DNA of 64,000 bases from Erinaceus europaeus (GCF_950295315.1 NC_080171.1:116431064-116495063); one strand, 5' to 3'; shown: positions 22,600-33,492, counted from the stretch's first letter. A program made the numbers and translations. The notes: generated from the letters alone by a model not told the origin.

Positions 22600-22812
22600 T
22601 TTGGGGTTACAGCCCCCTGGCTCCCCACCTGCAGGGGAGTCGCTTCACAGGCGGTGAAGCAGTTCTGCAGGTGTCTATCTTTCCCCCTCTCTGTCTTCCC
22701 CTCCTCTCTCCATCTCTCTTTGTCCTATCTAACAACGATGACATCAATAACAACAACAATAATACTACAACAATAAACAACAAGGGCAACAAAAGGAAAT
22801 AAATAAATAATT
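22600..22812 (+). mobile_element. SINE type 1, headless
   Basis: Begins within or just after the B box (ACAGCCCCCTGGCTCC); the rest is complete. 5'-truncated type 1 copies are rare here (also 35068 and 37425). Confidence 0.85.
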
Positions 22813-22935
22813 TAAAAATTGCCCTAAGTAGTGAAATCACACGTATGCAAAGTCTTAGAAACTAATGGTGACGACTGTTGATTAAGGGGCATGGGTGGGA
22901 AACGGGAAAAGTACTTAGTAAGTTCTCTAGCATTG

Positions 22936-23196
22936 GGGACCCAGGCGGTGGTGCACCCGTTTAAGCGAACATAGTACTAAGCACAAGAACCCGCACAAGG
23001 ATCTGGGTTCGAGCTCCCAGCTCCCCACCTGGAGGGGGGAAGCTTCACAAGCCACAAAGCAGGTCTGCAGGTGTCTCTCTTTTTCTCTCCCCCTCTCAAT
23101 TTCTCTCTGTCCTATCCAATAAAATAGAAAAAAATGGCCACCAGGAGCTATAGATTCATAGTGCTGGCATGGAGCCCCAGTGATAACTCTGGAGGC

Positions 23197-23231
<35 letters not shown>

Positions 23232-23245
23232 GAAAAGAAAAGAAC
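22936..23245 (+). mobile_element. SINE type 1L with AAAAG tail
   Basis: Short-linker 1L whose A tail has grown into an (AAAAG)n microsatellite (about 23200-23245). Confidence 0.85.
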
Positions 23246-23279
23246 CTCTCGTGTTAGCTCTAAGTAGAGACTGGAGCTG

Positions 23280-23586
23280 CAGGGGCTGGGCAGTGGCACA
23301 TCCGGTCAAGAGCACACACTGCCATGAGCAGCCAGCGACCTGGGTTCAAGTGCCTGGTCCCCACCTGTAGAAGGGAAGGTTTTTTTAAGTAGTGAAGCAG
23401 GGCTGCAGATGTCTCTCTTTCTTGTCTTCTTTGTATTCCCCTTCACTGTCAGTTTATGTTTCTATCAAAAAAGAAAGAGGGAGAGGGAGGGAGGGAGAAA
23501 AGAAGGAAAGAAGGAAGGGAGGGAGGGAGGGAGGGAGGAAAATAAAGGAAAAGAAAGAAAGAGAGAGAAAGAAAGAGAAAAAGAAA

Positions 23587-23628
<42 letters not shown>
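23280..23628 (+). mobile_element. SINE type 2 with long GAAA/GGGA tail
   Basis: Head GGGCAGTGGCACATCCGG; the tail is a 160-base purine microsatellite (23465-23628) of GGGA, then GAAA units. Confidence 0.82.
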
Positions 23629-23905
23629 GGGAGTCGGGCGGTGGCGCAGCGGGTTAAGCGCCAGGTGGCACAAAGCGCAAGGACCAGCGTAAGGATCCCG
23701 GTTCGAGCCCCCGGCTCCCCACCTGCAGGGGAGTCACTTCCCAGGCGGTGAAGCAGGTCTGCAGGTGTCTGTCTTTCTCTCCCCCTCTCTGTCTTCCCCT
23801 CCTCTCTCCATTTCTCTCTGTCCTATCCAAAGACGACATAAATAACAACAACAATAATAACTATAATAATAAAACAAGGGCAACAAAAAAGAATAAATAA
23901 ATATT
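23629..23905 (+). mobile_element. SINE type 1 (left arm of fold-back)
   Basis: Full length, inserted at the end of the GAAA tract. Its 3' part is complementary to the next entry. Confidence 0.9.
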
Positions 23906-23917
23906 TTTTTTTTTTTT

Positions 23918-24104
23918 TTTTTTTTTTAAAAATATTTTATTATTTATTTATTTATTCCCTTTTGTTGCCCTTGTTTTATTGTTGTAGTTATTATTGTTGT
24001 TGTCGTCATTGTTGGATAGGACAGAGAGAAATGTAGAGAGGAGGGGAAGACAGAGAGGAGGAGAGAAAGATAGACACCTACAGACCTGCTTCACCGCCTG
24101 TGAA
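23918..24104 (-). mobile_element. SINE type 1, truncated antisense arm
   Basis: Poly-T, then a reversed type 1 tail and body ending abruptly at CACCGCCTGTGAA, followed by AAAATAAATATTTTTT. Tail-to-tail with the preceding copy. Confidence 0.85.
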
Positions 24105-24166
24105 AAAATAAATATTTTTTAAAAAGAAACAAAAAGGGGGGATAAGTAAATAAATAAAGCATTTAA

Positions 24167-24167
<1 letters not shown>

Positions 24168-24218
<51 letters not shown>

Positions 24219-24232
24219 AAAGAAAAGAAAAG
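24168..24232. repeat. AAAG microsatellite
   Basis: (GAAA)n of about 60 bases ending in AAAAG units. Confidence 0.92.
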
Positions 24233-25371
24233 AGGCTGGGACCTTCTACTAAGGGGCAAAGAGGCAAAGTCAGAGGAAACGCTGCCTGTGACTGCAGTGT
24301 GGAGGGCCAACAGGGCCTCGGGCAGGACCATCGGGCAGGACCAGCAGCCCGGACCTCATCTCAGAATCCAGGAGCGGCAAAGCAGAGGAGTCGAGGCCCA
24401 GCGCACTCCTGGCAGAGGTCTTCCCTCCTTCCACTGGCTGTCACTATGCAGTGGACTAGAATGCCACCTGCCCCAGGCCACCTGTCCTGTGAGGTCACGA
24501 TGGAGATGCCTGGGAGAAGCAGCGACCTATCAGACGGCTCATTCCAGCAGATTCCACGCCTTTCGCAGACTCAGCTGGTGAACCACATTCGGGACTCTCT
24601 TCTTTCTGGTTTTCTTTCCTCTTTCACTTTTTTTTTTTCGAAGGGTGAAGCATCTGATTAAGGATGGAGGTAGTTTAGCTTTCATGTATAAGGCAACAAA
24701 AAGGGACAGAGTGACACCATCACAACACACCACAGGCACACACACTGCCCACTACAGGCCACCACCTCGGAGGCACAGAGGCCCAGCAGCAGATCATGAC
24801 CTGAGGTCTAAAGTGAAGTTGTTCTCAAGCAAATCTAAGCTTCAGTGGATTAAGCCAAACGAGCAAGAAGTTGATAAAGAAGCATGACCCCCGAGGCTAT
24901 AGGCACATGCTGCAGACAAACAGACAGACAGGGCCTAGGAAGCAGGGCCCAGAGCAGCACCGCATACAAAGTCAACCAGGAGAGGCATTTCAAGGCAGGA
25001 CTCTGAGAAGCCCCCCAAGTGAGGGGGAGGAAGGGACTCGAGGACTTTCCTGGGAAGTACCAACGAAGATAACTGCTCACCAGCTCAGTGTCAAATTCTT
25101 TTCTGACTGTCCCACCACTGGTGGCCTAGGAGGTCAAGGGGTGTTTGTGAAGCTCAAGGAGATGCTAGAATGGGCATCTGCCACTAAGAGAAGTCAGCCA
25201 CGCAGCCCCCGGGGCACTGCCTTGCAGCAATGAGGCAGCGGATTGGCTCCTTGGCCCTGCAGCCTTCAGGCAAAAGGACACACAGTACACTATCATCTTT
25301 CCCAAGCTGCGAAAAATCTCCCTATCAGATCTGCCTCCGACAGAGAATCTGCTGGTGAAAACTGCTTCCTT
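24233..25371. other. Intronic unique sequence
   Basis: 1.1 kb without a recognised repeat, comparatively GC-rich, between exons 6a and 6b. No splice-bounded frame recognised. Confidence 0.4.
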
Positions 25372-25385
25372 AACAAGGCTCAAGT

Positions 25386-25672
25386 GGGGAGTCGGGCGGT
25401 AGCGCAGTGGGTTAAGCACAGGTGGCACAAAGCACAAGGACCAGAGTAAGGATCCCGGTTTGAGCCCCTGGCTCCCCACCTGCAGGGGAGTCGCTTCACA
25501 GGCGGTGAAGCAGGTCTGCAGGTGTCTGTCTTTCTCTCCCCCTCTCTGCCTTCCCCTCCTCTCTCCATTTCTCTCTGTCCTATCCAACAATGATGATAAC
25601 AATAATAATAACTACAACAATAAAAAAAACAAGGGCAACAAAAGGGAATAAATAAATAAATATTTTTAAAAA
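25386..25672 (+). mobile_element. SINE type 1
   Basis: Full length; AACAAGGCTC on both sides (about 25372 and 25684) is the TSD. Confidence 0.9.
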
Positions 25673-25990
25673 AAATTTAAAAAAACAAGGCTCGAGTTAT
25701 AGGAAATGTAACCAAGGCCGGAGGGCAGCTGGCAGAAGTTGACCTACCTTCATCAGAGACCAGCAAATCAATCCATGTGCAAGTTTTCCCCCCAAAATAA
25801 ATCCTGCCATGAAACAAGGAGTTGAGGTGGGAAGAGGGGAAGCCTCGGGCTGGAGACACATGCAGCTGCATCTGGTTACACCCCACGCCGCACATCACGC
25901 ACACACAGTCAGTAGGAAGCTGGATTCTCTACCCGAGCAAAGAATGTTGTAGTTACCACTGTTTGTCTCTAGGTGCAGATGGAGACCCTG

Positions 25991-26044
25991 TTAGCTCACG
26001 GCGCTTTCAGAATTTTCAATTATCCACTCAATAGCAGCCCACCC
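25991..26044 (-). CDS. PRELID3A: PRELID3A alternative terminal coding exon 6a
   Basis: A 54-nt phase-0 exon behind a CCAG acceptor. It encodes GWAAIEWIIENSESAVS and a TAA stop at 25991-25993. Joined to exons 1-5 it gives a 172-residue protein, the length I recall for the main human PRELID3A product, whose tail is nearly the same. A type 1L SINE sits only 47 bp upstream of the acceptor, so the branch point region is squeezed against repeat sequence. I see no clear poly(A) signal immediately downstream on the - strand. Confidence 0.88.
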   Translation of the reverse strand, partial: GWAAIEWIIENSESAVS

Positions 26045-26091
26045 CTGGAACAACACAGAGATTGCAACAAGGCATAAGAAATTCTGTTTCT

Positions 26092-26750
26092 TGGAGCCGG
26101 GCAGTGGCACACCCAGTTAAGCACACTTAGTACTAAGCGCAAGGACCCGCACAAGGGTCTGGATTTCAGCCCCCAGCCCCGCATTCGCAGCAGGGACACT
26201 TCACAAATGGTGAAGCAGGGTTGCAGGCATATCTCTCTCTCTCTCCCTCCCTCTCTAGCTCTGCCTCCCCTTCTCAACTTCTCTCTGTCCTAATAAAATG
26301 GAAAAAAAAAAAAAGTGGCCTTGGGAGTCAGGCGGTAGTGCAGCGGGTTAAGCGCACGTGGCACAAAGAGCAAGGACCGGTGTAAGGATCCCGGTTCGAG
26401 CCCCCGGCTTCCCACCTGCAGGGGAGTCACTTCACAGGAGGTGAAGCAGGTCTGCAGGTGTCTGTCTTTCTCTCCCCCTCTCTATCTTCCCCTCCTCTCT
26501 CCATTTCTCTCTGTCCTATCCAACAACAATATCAACAACAATAATATCTACAACAACAATAAAAACAAGGGCAACAAAAAATAAATTTAAAAAAAAAGTG
26601 GTCTCCAGGAGCAGTGGGATTCCTAGTGCTGGCACTGAGCCCCCCAGTGATAACCCTGGAGTCAAAAAGAAAAGAAAAGAAAAAAGAAAGGAAAAGAAAA
26701 GAAATGAAAAAAAGAGAAAAAAGAAAAGGAGAGAAAAGAAAAGAAAAAGA
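26092..26750 (+). mobile_element. SINE type 1L, split by another SINE
   Basis: Starts directly after the 13-bp TSD (26079-26091). Its head and body (26092-26323) continue at 26596 (TGGTCTCCAGGAGCAGTGG) after an inserted type 1 SINE. The tail is an AAAAG tract in which an L1 3' end lies. Confidence 0.85.
26324..26595 (+). mobile_element. SINE type 1 nested in SINE type 1L
   Basis: Full length with young-looking A and B boxes. AAAAAGTGGCC / AAAAAGTGGTC on either side is the TSD. Confidence 0.88.
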
Positions 26751-26751
26751 G

Positions 26752-26970
26752 ATTCTGCACTGGAGTTGGTGTAGTGCACCAAAGAAAAAAGACTCTGAGG
26801 TGGGTGAGGGGAGAGTTCAGGTCCTGGAACATGATGGCAGAGGAGGACCTAGTGGGGGTTGAATTGTTATGTAGAAAACTGGGAAATGTTACACACATAT
26901 AAGCTATTGTGTTTTACTGTTGACTGTAAACCATTAATCCCCCAATAAAGAAATTTTTTAAAAAGGAAAC
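26752..26970 (+). mobile_element. L1 3' UTR, severely truncated
   Basis: ATTCTGCACTGGAGTTGGTG ... GACTGTAAACCATTAATCCC and CCCAATAAAGAAATTTTTTA. It lies in the A/AAAAG-rich tail of the type 1L SINE at 26092 and inside that SINE's 13-bp TSD (AAATTCTGTTTCT, 26079-26091 and 26971-26983). Confidence 0.8.
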
Positions 26971-26983
26971 AAATTCTGTTTCT

Positions 26984-27380
26984 CTCACTGCAGACCACGG
27001 CAGGACTGCAAAGCTTTGTGGTGAGAGAGGAGAGATACGGCAGTGCTCACTCACAAGCCATCTGCCACTCTCTAGGGCAGTTTCTCGTGCTCAAGAATAA
27101 GATGCTGTTTCCTGCCTAGGACTCTCACACCAGATTGCTACCCCTCTCTGTGTCATCACTTCCTGAGTGCAGGCTGGAGGAGGGGCGGGCAGCCCTCACA
27201 GCCTCCTTAGCCTCAGGCTCCAAGTCGCAGGATGACCTCCTCTCTGTCATCACCTCCTGTCCCTGCCTGCTGGCTGCCAGCTGAGCCCAGGCATCACCCC
27301 AGGTGACCAGCTATGCCGTCAAACGACAGCTACAGTGAGGGGGAGGCAGTGACTCTCCACAGCAACCCTTAAGGCAAAAT
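26984..27380. other. Intronic unique sequence
   Basis: GC-rich DNA upstream of exon 6a. No exon recognised. Confidence 0.35.
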
Positions 27381-27701
27381 TTATTTCCTTTTTTGCCTCC
27401 AAGGTTATCACTGGGGCTCGGTGCCTGCACTACAGATCCACTGCTCCTGGAGGCCATTATTCCCATTTTTGTTGCCCTTGTTGTTATTATTGTTATTGTT
27501 GATTGTTGTTGGCTAGGACAGAGAGAGATCCAGAGAAGACAGGAAGACAGAGGGGGGGAGAGAAAGACAGACACCTGCAGACCTGCTTCACCGCCTGTGA
27601 AGCGACTCCCCTGCAGGTGGGACTCGAACCGGGATCCTTGAGCCGGTCCTTGCGCTTTGCACCATGTGTGCTTAACCCACTGTGCTACTGCCGGGCCCCC
27701 A
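27381..27701 (-). mobile_element. SINE type 1L
   Basis: Antisense; a small deletion sits next to the B box (GGTGGGACTCGAACCGGG). Confidence 0.88.
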
Positions 27702-27834
27702 AGGTGAAATAAATTTAAAGATGAAATTGTACCACTGGCGATCAAATGAGTGGAACTCTAGATGATGATATGAAGTGAAATGAGTAAGGACATGAAAGAC
27801 AGTCACGGGATGTTTAAATATAAATAACTCAAGC

Positions 27835-27970
27835 TGGGTCCCAGAGGTGGCTCACCCAATAGGGTGTAGTTGCACTTGGAAGCATGTGGTCTCAAGGTCA
27901 AGTTCTGGCGTCTCATGTGCCAGAGTGATGCTCTGGTTCTCTCTCTACCTGTGTTAATAAATAAAAAATC
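27835..27970 (+). mobile_element. SINE type 3, diverged
   Basis: CCAGAGGTGGCTCACCCAAT ... CATGTGCCAGAGTGATGCTC and an ATAAATAAAAAATC tail. Confidence 0.7.
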
Positions 27971-27975
27971 TTTTT

Positions 27976-28565
27976 TTTTTCCCTTTTTGCCTCCAGGGTT
28001 ATCGCTGGGGCTCAGTGCCTGCACTACAAATCCACTGCTCCTGGAGGCCATTTTTTCCTTTGTTGTTGCTGGATAGAACAGGGAGTCGGGCGGTAGCGCA
28101 GCAGGTTAATCGCACATGGCACAAATCATAAGGACCGGCGTAAGGATCCCAGTTTGAGCCCCCGGCTCCCCACCTTCGGGGGGGGGTCGCTTCACAGGCG
28201 GTGAAGCAGGTCTGCAGGTGTCTATCTTTCTCTCCTTCTGTCTTCCCCTCCTCTCTCCATTTCTCTCTGTCCTATCCTACAACAATAACATCAATAACAA
28301 CAACAACAATAACTACAACAATAAAACAACAAGGGCAACAAAAGGGAATAAATAAATAAATTTTTAAAAAAAGAACGGAGAGAAACTGAGAGAGGAGGGG
28401 AAGACAGAGGGGGAGAGAAAGACAGACACCTGCAGACCTGCTTCACCGCTTGTGATGCGACCCCCCTGTGGGTGGGGAGCCGGAGGCTTGAACTGTGATC
28501 TTTGCATGGGTCCTTGCACTTTGTACTATATGCACTTAACCTGGTGTGCTATCTACCACCCAGCC
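27976..28565 (-). mobile_element. SINE type 1L, split by another SINE
   Basis: Antisense 1L in two pieces, 27976-28080 and 28376-28565, around a sense type 1 copy. Confidence 0.85.
28081..28370 (+). mobile_element. SINE type 1 nested in antisense SINE
   Basis: Full length (GGGAGTCGGGCGGTAGCGCA ... AATAAATAAATTTT); makes a long inverted repeat with its host SINE. Confidence 0.9.
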
Positions 28566-28695
28566 CTCAATAGACTCATTGAAAACTATGGTGGATATTA
28601 GAGGGAAAGTGGGAGGAACAGGTAGAGGGTCTTAAGAGGGGATGCCAGAAACTTCAGTGTTGAGTAGAGTGAGCCACACACACAGGTATGAAGCT

Positions 28696-28729
28696 ACCTG
28701 CGCTTAACCCGCTGCGCTACCCGACTCCT
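28696..28729 (-). mobile_element. Isolated 34-bp SINE head fragment
   Basis: CACCTGCGCTTAACCCG-like sequence, CCTGCGCTTAACCCGCTGCG then CTACCCGACTCC, with no body attached. Confidence 0.6.
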
Positions 28730-28936
28730 GCTAGCTTGACTTTCTGAAAAGAGAACTCCCTTAGTTGGGTTTGTGTCTCATGTTCACCCCACGCTGTACC
28801 TTCAGAACTAGGTCTGTCTTTCCTGCAACTGGCTTTTGCTCATTTTGTTTGTTTGTTTTTTCATAGCGTTTCTTTTTAATATTATTATATCAGTGATTCA
28901 TAATGGTTTATGAGATTATAAGATTACAGGTTCACT

Positions 28937-29118
28937 TAGGGGGTTGGGTGGTGGCGTAATGCACAAGGATCCGGGTTCTGGTCCCTGGTCCCCACCTGCA
29001 GGGGGGGAAGGTTTTGCAAATGGTGAAGTAGTGCTGCAGGTGTCTCTCTGTCCTCTTCCTATTTCCTCCTTCCCTCTTGATTTCTGACAGTCTCTAGCCA
29101 ATAAATAAATAAATATTT
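28937..29118 (+). mobile_element. SINE type 2, head deleted in part
   Basis: GGGTTGGGTGGTGGCG joins directly to ATGCACAAGG; ends AATAAATAAATAAATATT. Confidence 0.8.
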
Positions 29119-29464
29119 TTAAAAAATTATATCTTCACTCTGAACTCACCACCAATCTATATGTCCCACCCCTACTCTGATCACCATCATAGTTCTCATA
29201 ATGTCTTAGAGCCAGCTTGGTTATTTTTATTTTATCTTATTGCAAATTCTAGTAGTTTATTCATATTGCGCATATGATTAAAACCATCTAGTAGTTTTCT
29301 TTCACCTCATTACTTCTTCCATTTAGCATAATCACTTCCATTTAGCATAATCACTTCCATTTAGCATAATCACTTCCAATCCCATCCATTTTGTCTCAGA
29401 CGGACACAGTATCATTTTTTTTTTTTTACTGTAGGATAATATTCCATTGAATATATATCCCAGA

Positions 29465-29980
29465 ACTTTTTCTCTTTTTATTGCCACCGAGGTTATCCCT
29501 GAGGGTCAGTGCCAGCACTGCTCCTGGCAGCCATCCCTCCCTTTTACTTACTTGTTTTTCTACTGTTCCTTGCTAGGACACAGAGAAATTGAGAGGGGAA
29601 AGGGAGATAGAATGAGAGAGAAGGTGCAGGGCGTGGCACACCTGGTTGAGCACACACATTACAATGCTGAAGGACCCAGGTTCAAGCCTCTAGGCCCCAC
29701 TTACAGGGGGGAAGCTTCATAAGTGGTAAAGCAGGGCTGCAGATGTCTCTCTCTCTCTCCCTCTTCATCTCCCTCTTCCCACTTAACTTCTCTCTGTTGC
29801 TATCTAAAATAAAATAAAATAAAGACAAAAGTATAGGAGAGAAGGAGAACAGAGAGAGAGAGAGAGATGGGACCTGTAGACCTGCTTCACCGCTCATGAA
29901 GCGTTGTTACGCCTGCAGGTGGGGATGGGGGCTTGAACGTGGTTCCTTGCACATGGTAAGAGGGCCACTGCCTGGCCATC
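29465..29980 (-). mobile_element. SINE type 1L-like, old, split by type 2
   Basis: Antisense pieces at 29465-29624 and 29826-29980 surrounding a sense type 2 SINE. Confidence 0.65.
29625..29822 (+). mobile_element. SINE type 2 nested
   Basis: GGGCGTGGCACACCTGGTTG head, AAAATAAAATAAAG tail. Confidence 0.82.
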
Positions 29981-30094
29981 TGTAACTCCTTTATTCAGTC
30001 ACCTGTTTGTGGGCATCTGGGTTGCTTCCACTCCTTGGTATATATCCAATGAGCGTGAAAACAAGAATTCTTTTATTTTTATTAATTTGTTTTT

Positions 30095-30190
30095 TGAAAA
30101 CATGAGTCCTAAGGGACATACATACTGCTATGTTCATAGCAGCATTATTCACAATAGAAAAGGAACGGAAGCAACCTGTCACGGTCTTTA
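30095..30190 (+). mobile_element. L1 3' fragment, sense
   Basis: CATAGCAGCATTATTCACAA TAG followed by GGAAGCAACCTGT is sense-strand L1, immediately after an antisense L1 block. The two may be one L1 with a twin-priming inversion. Confidence 0.5.
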
Positions 30191-30299
30191 AATGCAACCT
30201 TTGAGCACACTGGCATTATATGAGCTCAGCAAGAGAGTGGGCCCTGGCACCCAGAAGGCTTATGAGGCCACACATCACACCTGCCTAGCCTGGCCCTTA

Positions 30300-30470
<171 letters not shown>

Positions 30471-30553
30471 CTAATTTATCCTTCCAGAAGGGAGGCTCTG
30501 CCCTGCCCCGACGTCAGCCTTCACTGTGTTGACCCCAGAGCACAATCACTTAC

Positions 30554-30624
30554 ATTTCAGGGTTCTCCGGATGGGGCATGTACACCAACCTCTCATTCAC
30601 CGACACCAAGTTTGTGAGTGTGAT
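30554..30624 (-). CDS. PRELID3A: PRELID3A exon 4
   Basis: A 71-nt exon, acceptor CCTTAAAG, donor GTAAGTG. It encodes [20 protein letters not shown] and NPE, then two bases of a Met codon completed by exon 5. It continues the PRELI/MSF1 domain; the [11 protein letters not shown] core is nearly identical to what I recall of human PRELID3A. Intact. Confidence 0.94.
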
Positions 30625-30767
30625 CTTTAAGGAGAAAAAAAACAAAAAGGACTTTAGTCTCCACTGTTTTCTTTCCCAGCTGCCTAGCCATATTCTGTCA
30701 TCCTCAAATCAGCAAATACGAGATCCAGAGCAGAAGAAATACTTAGGTGCAGGCCCATTTAGACTTT

Positions 30768-30954
30768 CTTTCTTATTTATTTATTGGCTAGAGATAGAAA
30801 TTGAGAGAAAGGGGAGATAGATGAGGAGAGAAACCTGCATCCTTGCTTCACCGCTCCTGAAGCTGCCCTCCTGCATGTGGGGACCAGGGGCTTGAGCTTG
30901 GGTCCTTGTGCCTGAAAACATGAGTACTCAACCCAGTGTGCCACCACCTGGGCC
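30768..30954 (-). mobile_element. SINE type 2
   Basis: Antisense; imperfect TSD CATTTAGACTTTCT / CATTTAGGCTTTCT. Confidence 0.88.
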
Positions 30955-31160
30955 CCATTTAGGCTTTCTCACATGTAGGTACCACTGCACCGCAAGGAAG
31001 CCAAACCATGTGTTCTCCTGTCATCAGCCCGTTAGCCACATCCCCCCCAGTGCCAGGCCAGGCCCGTCACTTAACGCACATTCCAACCACCAACCTGTTG
31101 AAAAGGACAGCAGCAGGAAGACAAGCAGGAAGCTCTCTGCCCATATCAGCGGGGTTTGTT

Positions 31161-31199
<39 letters not shown>

Positions 31200-31389
31200 T
31201 TCTCTCTCAGGCTTTCATGGGCAGGACCCTGAAGAGACCCAGTCTGTGTGAGCAGCTAGTGTAGATCTTGGCTTCTCAAGTGCCTCTTCTGAAAACCAAC
31301 TCTCCCTTCACTGGTTATTTGACAAATAGTTAAATTCAGATGAGCTGTTATCATTTCACATCTTTATACCAGCGCCCCCACTCCCTCTT

Positions 31390-31422
<33 letters not shown>

Positions 31423-31429
31423 GTATATA
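30955..31429. other. Intron 3 unique sequence with CT/TA microsatellites
   Basis: (CT)n at about 31163-31207 and (CT)n(AT)n at about 31390-31430. No exon. Confidence 0.5.
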
Positions 31430-32066
31430 TTTGCCTCCAAGGTTATCGCTGGGGCTCAATGCCTGTACTATGAATTATGAATCTACTGCTCCTGGAGGCT
31501 ATTTTTTCCCTTTTGTTGCCCTTGTTGTTTACTGTTATTGTTTTTTTATATTTATTTTTAATATTTATTTATTTACCCTTTTGTTGCCCTTGTTGTTTTT
31601 TATTGTTGTAGTTCTTATTGCTGTTGTTGTTGTCATTGTTAGATAGGACAGAGAGAAATGGAGAGAGAAGGGGAAGACAGAGAGGGGGAGAGAAAGATAG
31701 ACACCTGCAGACCTGCTTCACTGCTTGTGAAGCGACTCCCCTGCAGGTAGGGAGCCGGGGGCTCGAACCAGGATCCTTACACCGGTCTTTGCTCTTCGTG
31801 CCATGTGCGCTTCACCCATTGCGCTACTGCCCGACTCCCTATTGCTGTTGTTATTACTACTGTCATTGTTGTTGGATAGGACAGAGAGAACTTGAGAGAG
31901 GATGGGAAGACAGAGAGGGGAAAGAGAAAGACAGACACCTGCAGACCTGCTTCACCACTTGTAAAGTGACCCCCCTCCTGTCCCTACAGGTGGGGAGCCG
32001 GGGGCTCAAAACGGAAGCCTTGCTCCAGTCTTTGCGCTTAACCTACTACACTACTGCCAGGCCCCC
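31430..32066 (-). mobile_element. SINE type 1L, split by type 1
   Basis: Antisense pieces 31430-31546 and 31839-32066 around another antisense type 1 copy. Confidence 0.85.
31547..31838 (-). mobile_element. SINE type 1 nested
   Basis: Antisense, full length, inserted in the linker of the host SINE in the same orientation. Confidence 0.88.
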
Positions 32067-32159
32067 AATAAGTAATTTTTTAATCCAGTAAACTCTCTTA
32101 CTGACCTATGAATTTCCCTCAATTCGTTCTTCACATGCACACTGTGCCAATGTAGTTTT

Positions 32160-32300
32160 CAATGATATATTTACTTACTATGGGGAGAGAGGACCAGAGC
32201 CTCATTCTGGCACGAGAGATGCTGGGGATTCTGGGGCGAGGACTCAGGCCTCATGTTTTCAAGTCCTGCTTTCCATCCCTGGGGCCACTTCCTGGGTCAT
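32160..32300 (-). mobile_element. SINE type 3, old
   Basis: Antisense and diverged (CTCATTCTGGCACGAGAGAT ... GGGGCCACTTCCTGGGTC). Confidence 0.6.
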
Positions 32301-32344
32301 TACCAATGTGAATTTTTTGGGGGAGGGGTTCATAAATGTTTATT

Positions 32345-32648
32345 TTTAAAAATATTTTTATATTTATTTACTTATTTTTCCTTTTGTTGCCCTTGCTATT
32401 TTTATTGTTGTTGTAGTTATTGTTGTTGTTGTTATTAATGTCATTGTTGTTGGATAGGACAGAGAGAAATGAAGAGAGAAGCGGAAGACAGAGAGGGGGA
32501 GAGAGACAGACACCTGCAGACCTGCTTCACCACCTGTGAAGCGACTCCCCTGCAGGTGGGGAGCCAGGGGCTCAATCCGGGATCCTTACACCAGTTCTTG
32601 CACTTTGCTCCACGTGCCCTTAACCCACTGCGCTACCGCCCGACTCCC
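32345..32648 (-). mobile_element. SINE type 1
   Basis: Antisense, full length. Confidence 0.9.
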
Positions 32649-32757
32649 AGTTTATTTATTTATTAACATGAAAAGGAGAAGAGCAAGAAAACCAGAATAT
32701 CACTCTGGCGTAAAGGATGCTGGGAATCAAATCCAACCTCATGTTGAGAGGTTAGCC
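32649..32757 (-). mobile_element. SINE type 3, truncated
   Basis: Antisense; lost its head where the antisense L1 3' UTR begins. Confidence 0.65.
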
Positions 32758-33042
32758 CTTTTTTCCCCCTTTATTGGGGGGGATTAATGGTTTACAGTCA
32801 CCAGTAAAATACAGTAGTTGTATTTTAGTACGTGTGTAACATTTCTCAGTTTTCCACATCACACTCTAATCCTCGCCCCCACACCTAGGTCCTCCTCCAC
32901 CATCATGTTCCAGGACCTGAATATCCTCCCCCACACCCCCAAGAGTCCTTTACTTTGGTGCAATATACTGACTCCAGTTCAAGTTCTGCTGTGTGTTTTC
33001 CCTTCTGCTGCTATTTCTCGACTTCTATGTCATTTTTTTTAA
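32758..33042 (-). mobile_element. L1 3' UTR, antisense
   Basis: Reverse complement of the 26.7-kb L1 3' UTR type: CTTTATTGGGGGGGATTAAT, GGTTTACAGT, TCCACCATCATGTTCCAGGA, TTTACTTTGGTGCA. Confidence 0.8.
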
Positions 33043-33116
33043 GGGAGAGAAGTGAAGGCAGAAAGTTGTTTTTCAAATCTCTGCTGGTTAAAAAGTAAAA
33101 GAAAAGAATAAAAGTC

Positions 33117-33442
33117 TCGGGAGTCAGGCTGTAGGGCAGTGGGTTAAGCGCACATGGTGTGAAGCAAGGACCAGCGAAGGATCCCGGTTTGAGCCCCCGG
33201 CTCCCCACCTGCAGGGGAGTCGCTTCACAGGCGGTGAAGCAGGTCTGCAGGTGTCTGTCTTTTTCTCCCCCCCCCCCTGTCTCCCCTCCTCTCTCCATTT
33301 CTCTCTGTTCTATCCAACAACAATAACAGCAATGACAACAATGATAATGACAACAACAAGGGCAACAAAGCGGGAACAAATGACCTCCAGAAGCAGTGGA
33401 TTCATAGTGCAGGCACCAAGCCCCAGCAACAACCCTGGAGGC

Positions 33443-33490
<48 letters not shown>

Positions 33491-33492
33491 AA
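33117..33492 (+). mobile_element. SINE type 1L with GA-repeat tail
   Basis: Full 1L; the A tail has been replaced by (GA)n at about 33449-33492. Confidence 0.88.

Larger units (their letters stand above)
29120..30045 (-). mobile_element. Old L1 3' region, antisense, split by SINEs
   Basis: Antisense L1 3' UTR and ORF2 end, with ATTCCATTGAATATATA at about 29441 and GGGCATCTGGGTTGCTTCCA at about 30013 belonging to one continuous L1 segment. Two SINEs (29465-29980) separate the halves. The 22-bp phrase CATTTAGCATAATCACTTC is repeated in tandem three times at 29330-29377. Confidence 0.65.

Noticed and set aside
29330..29377. CRISPR-like or satellite array (CATTTAGCATAATCACTTC repeated)
   Set aside because: Only three direct tandem units with no variable spacers, inside an old L1.
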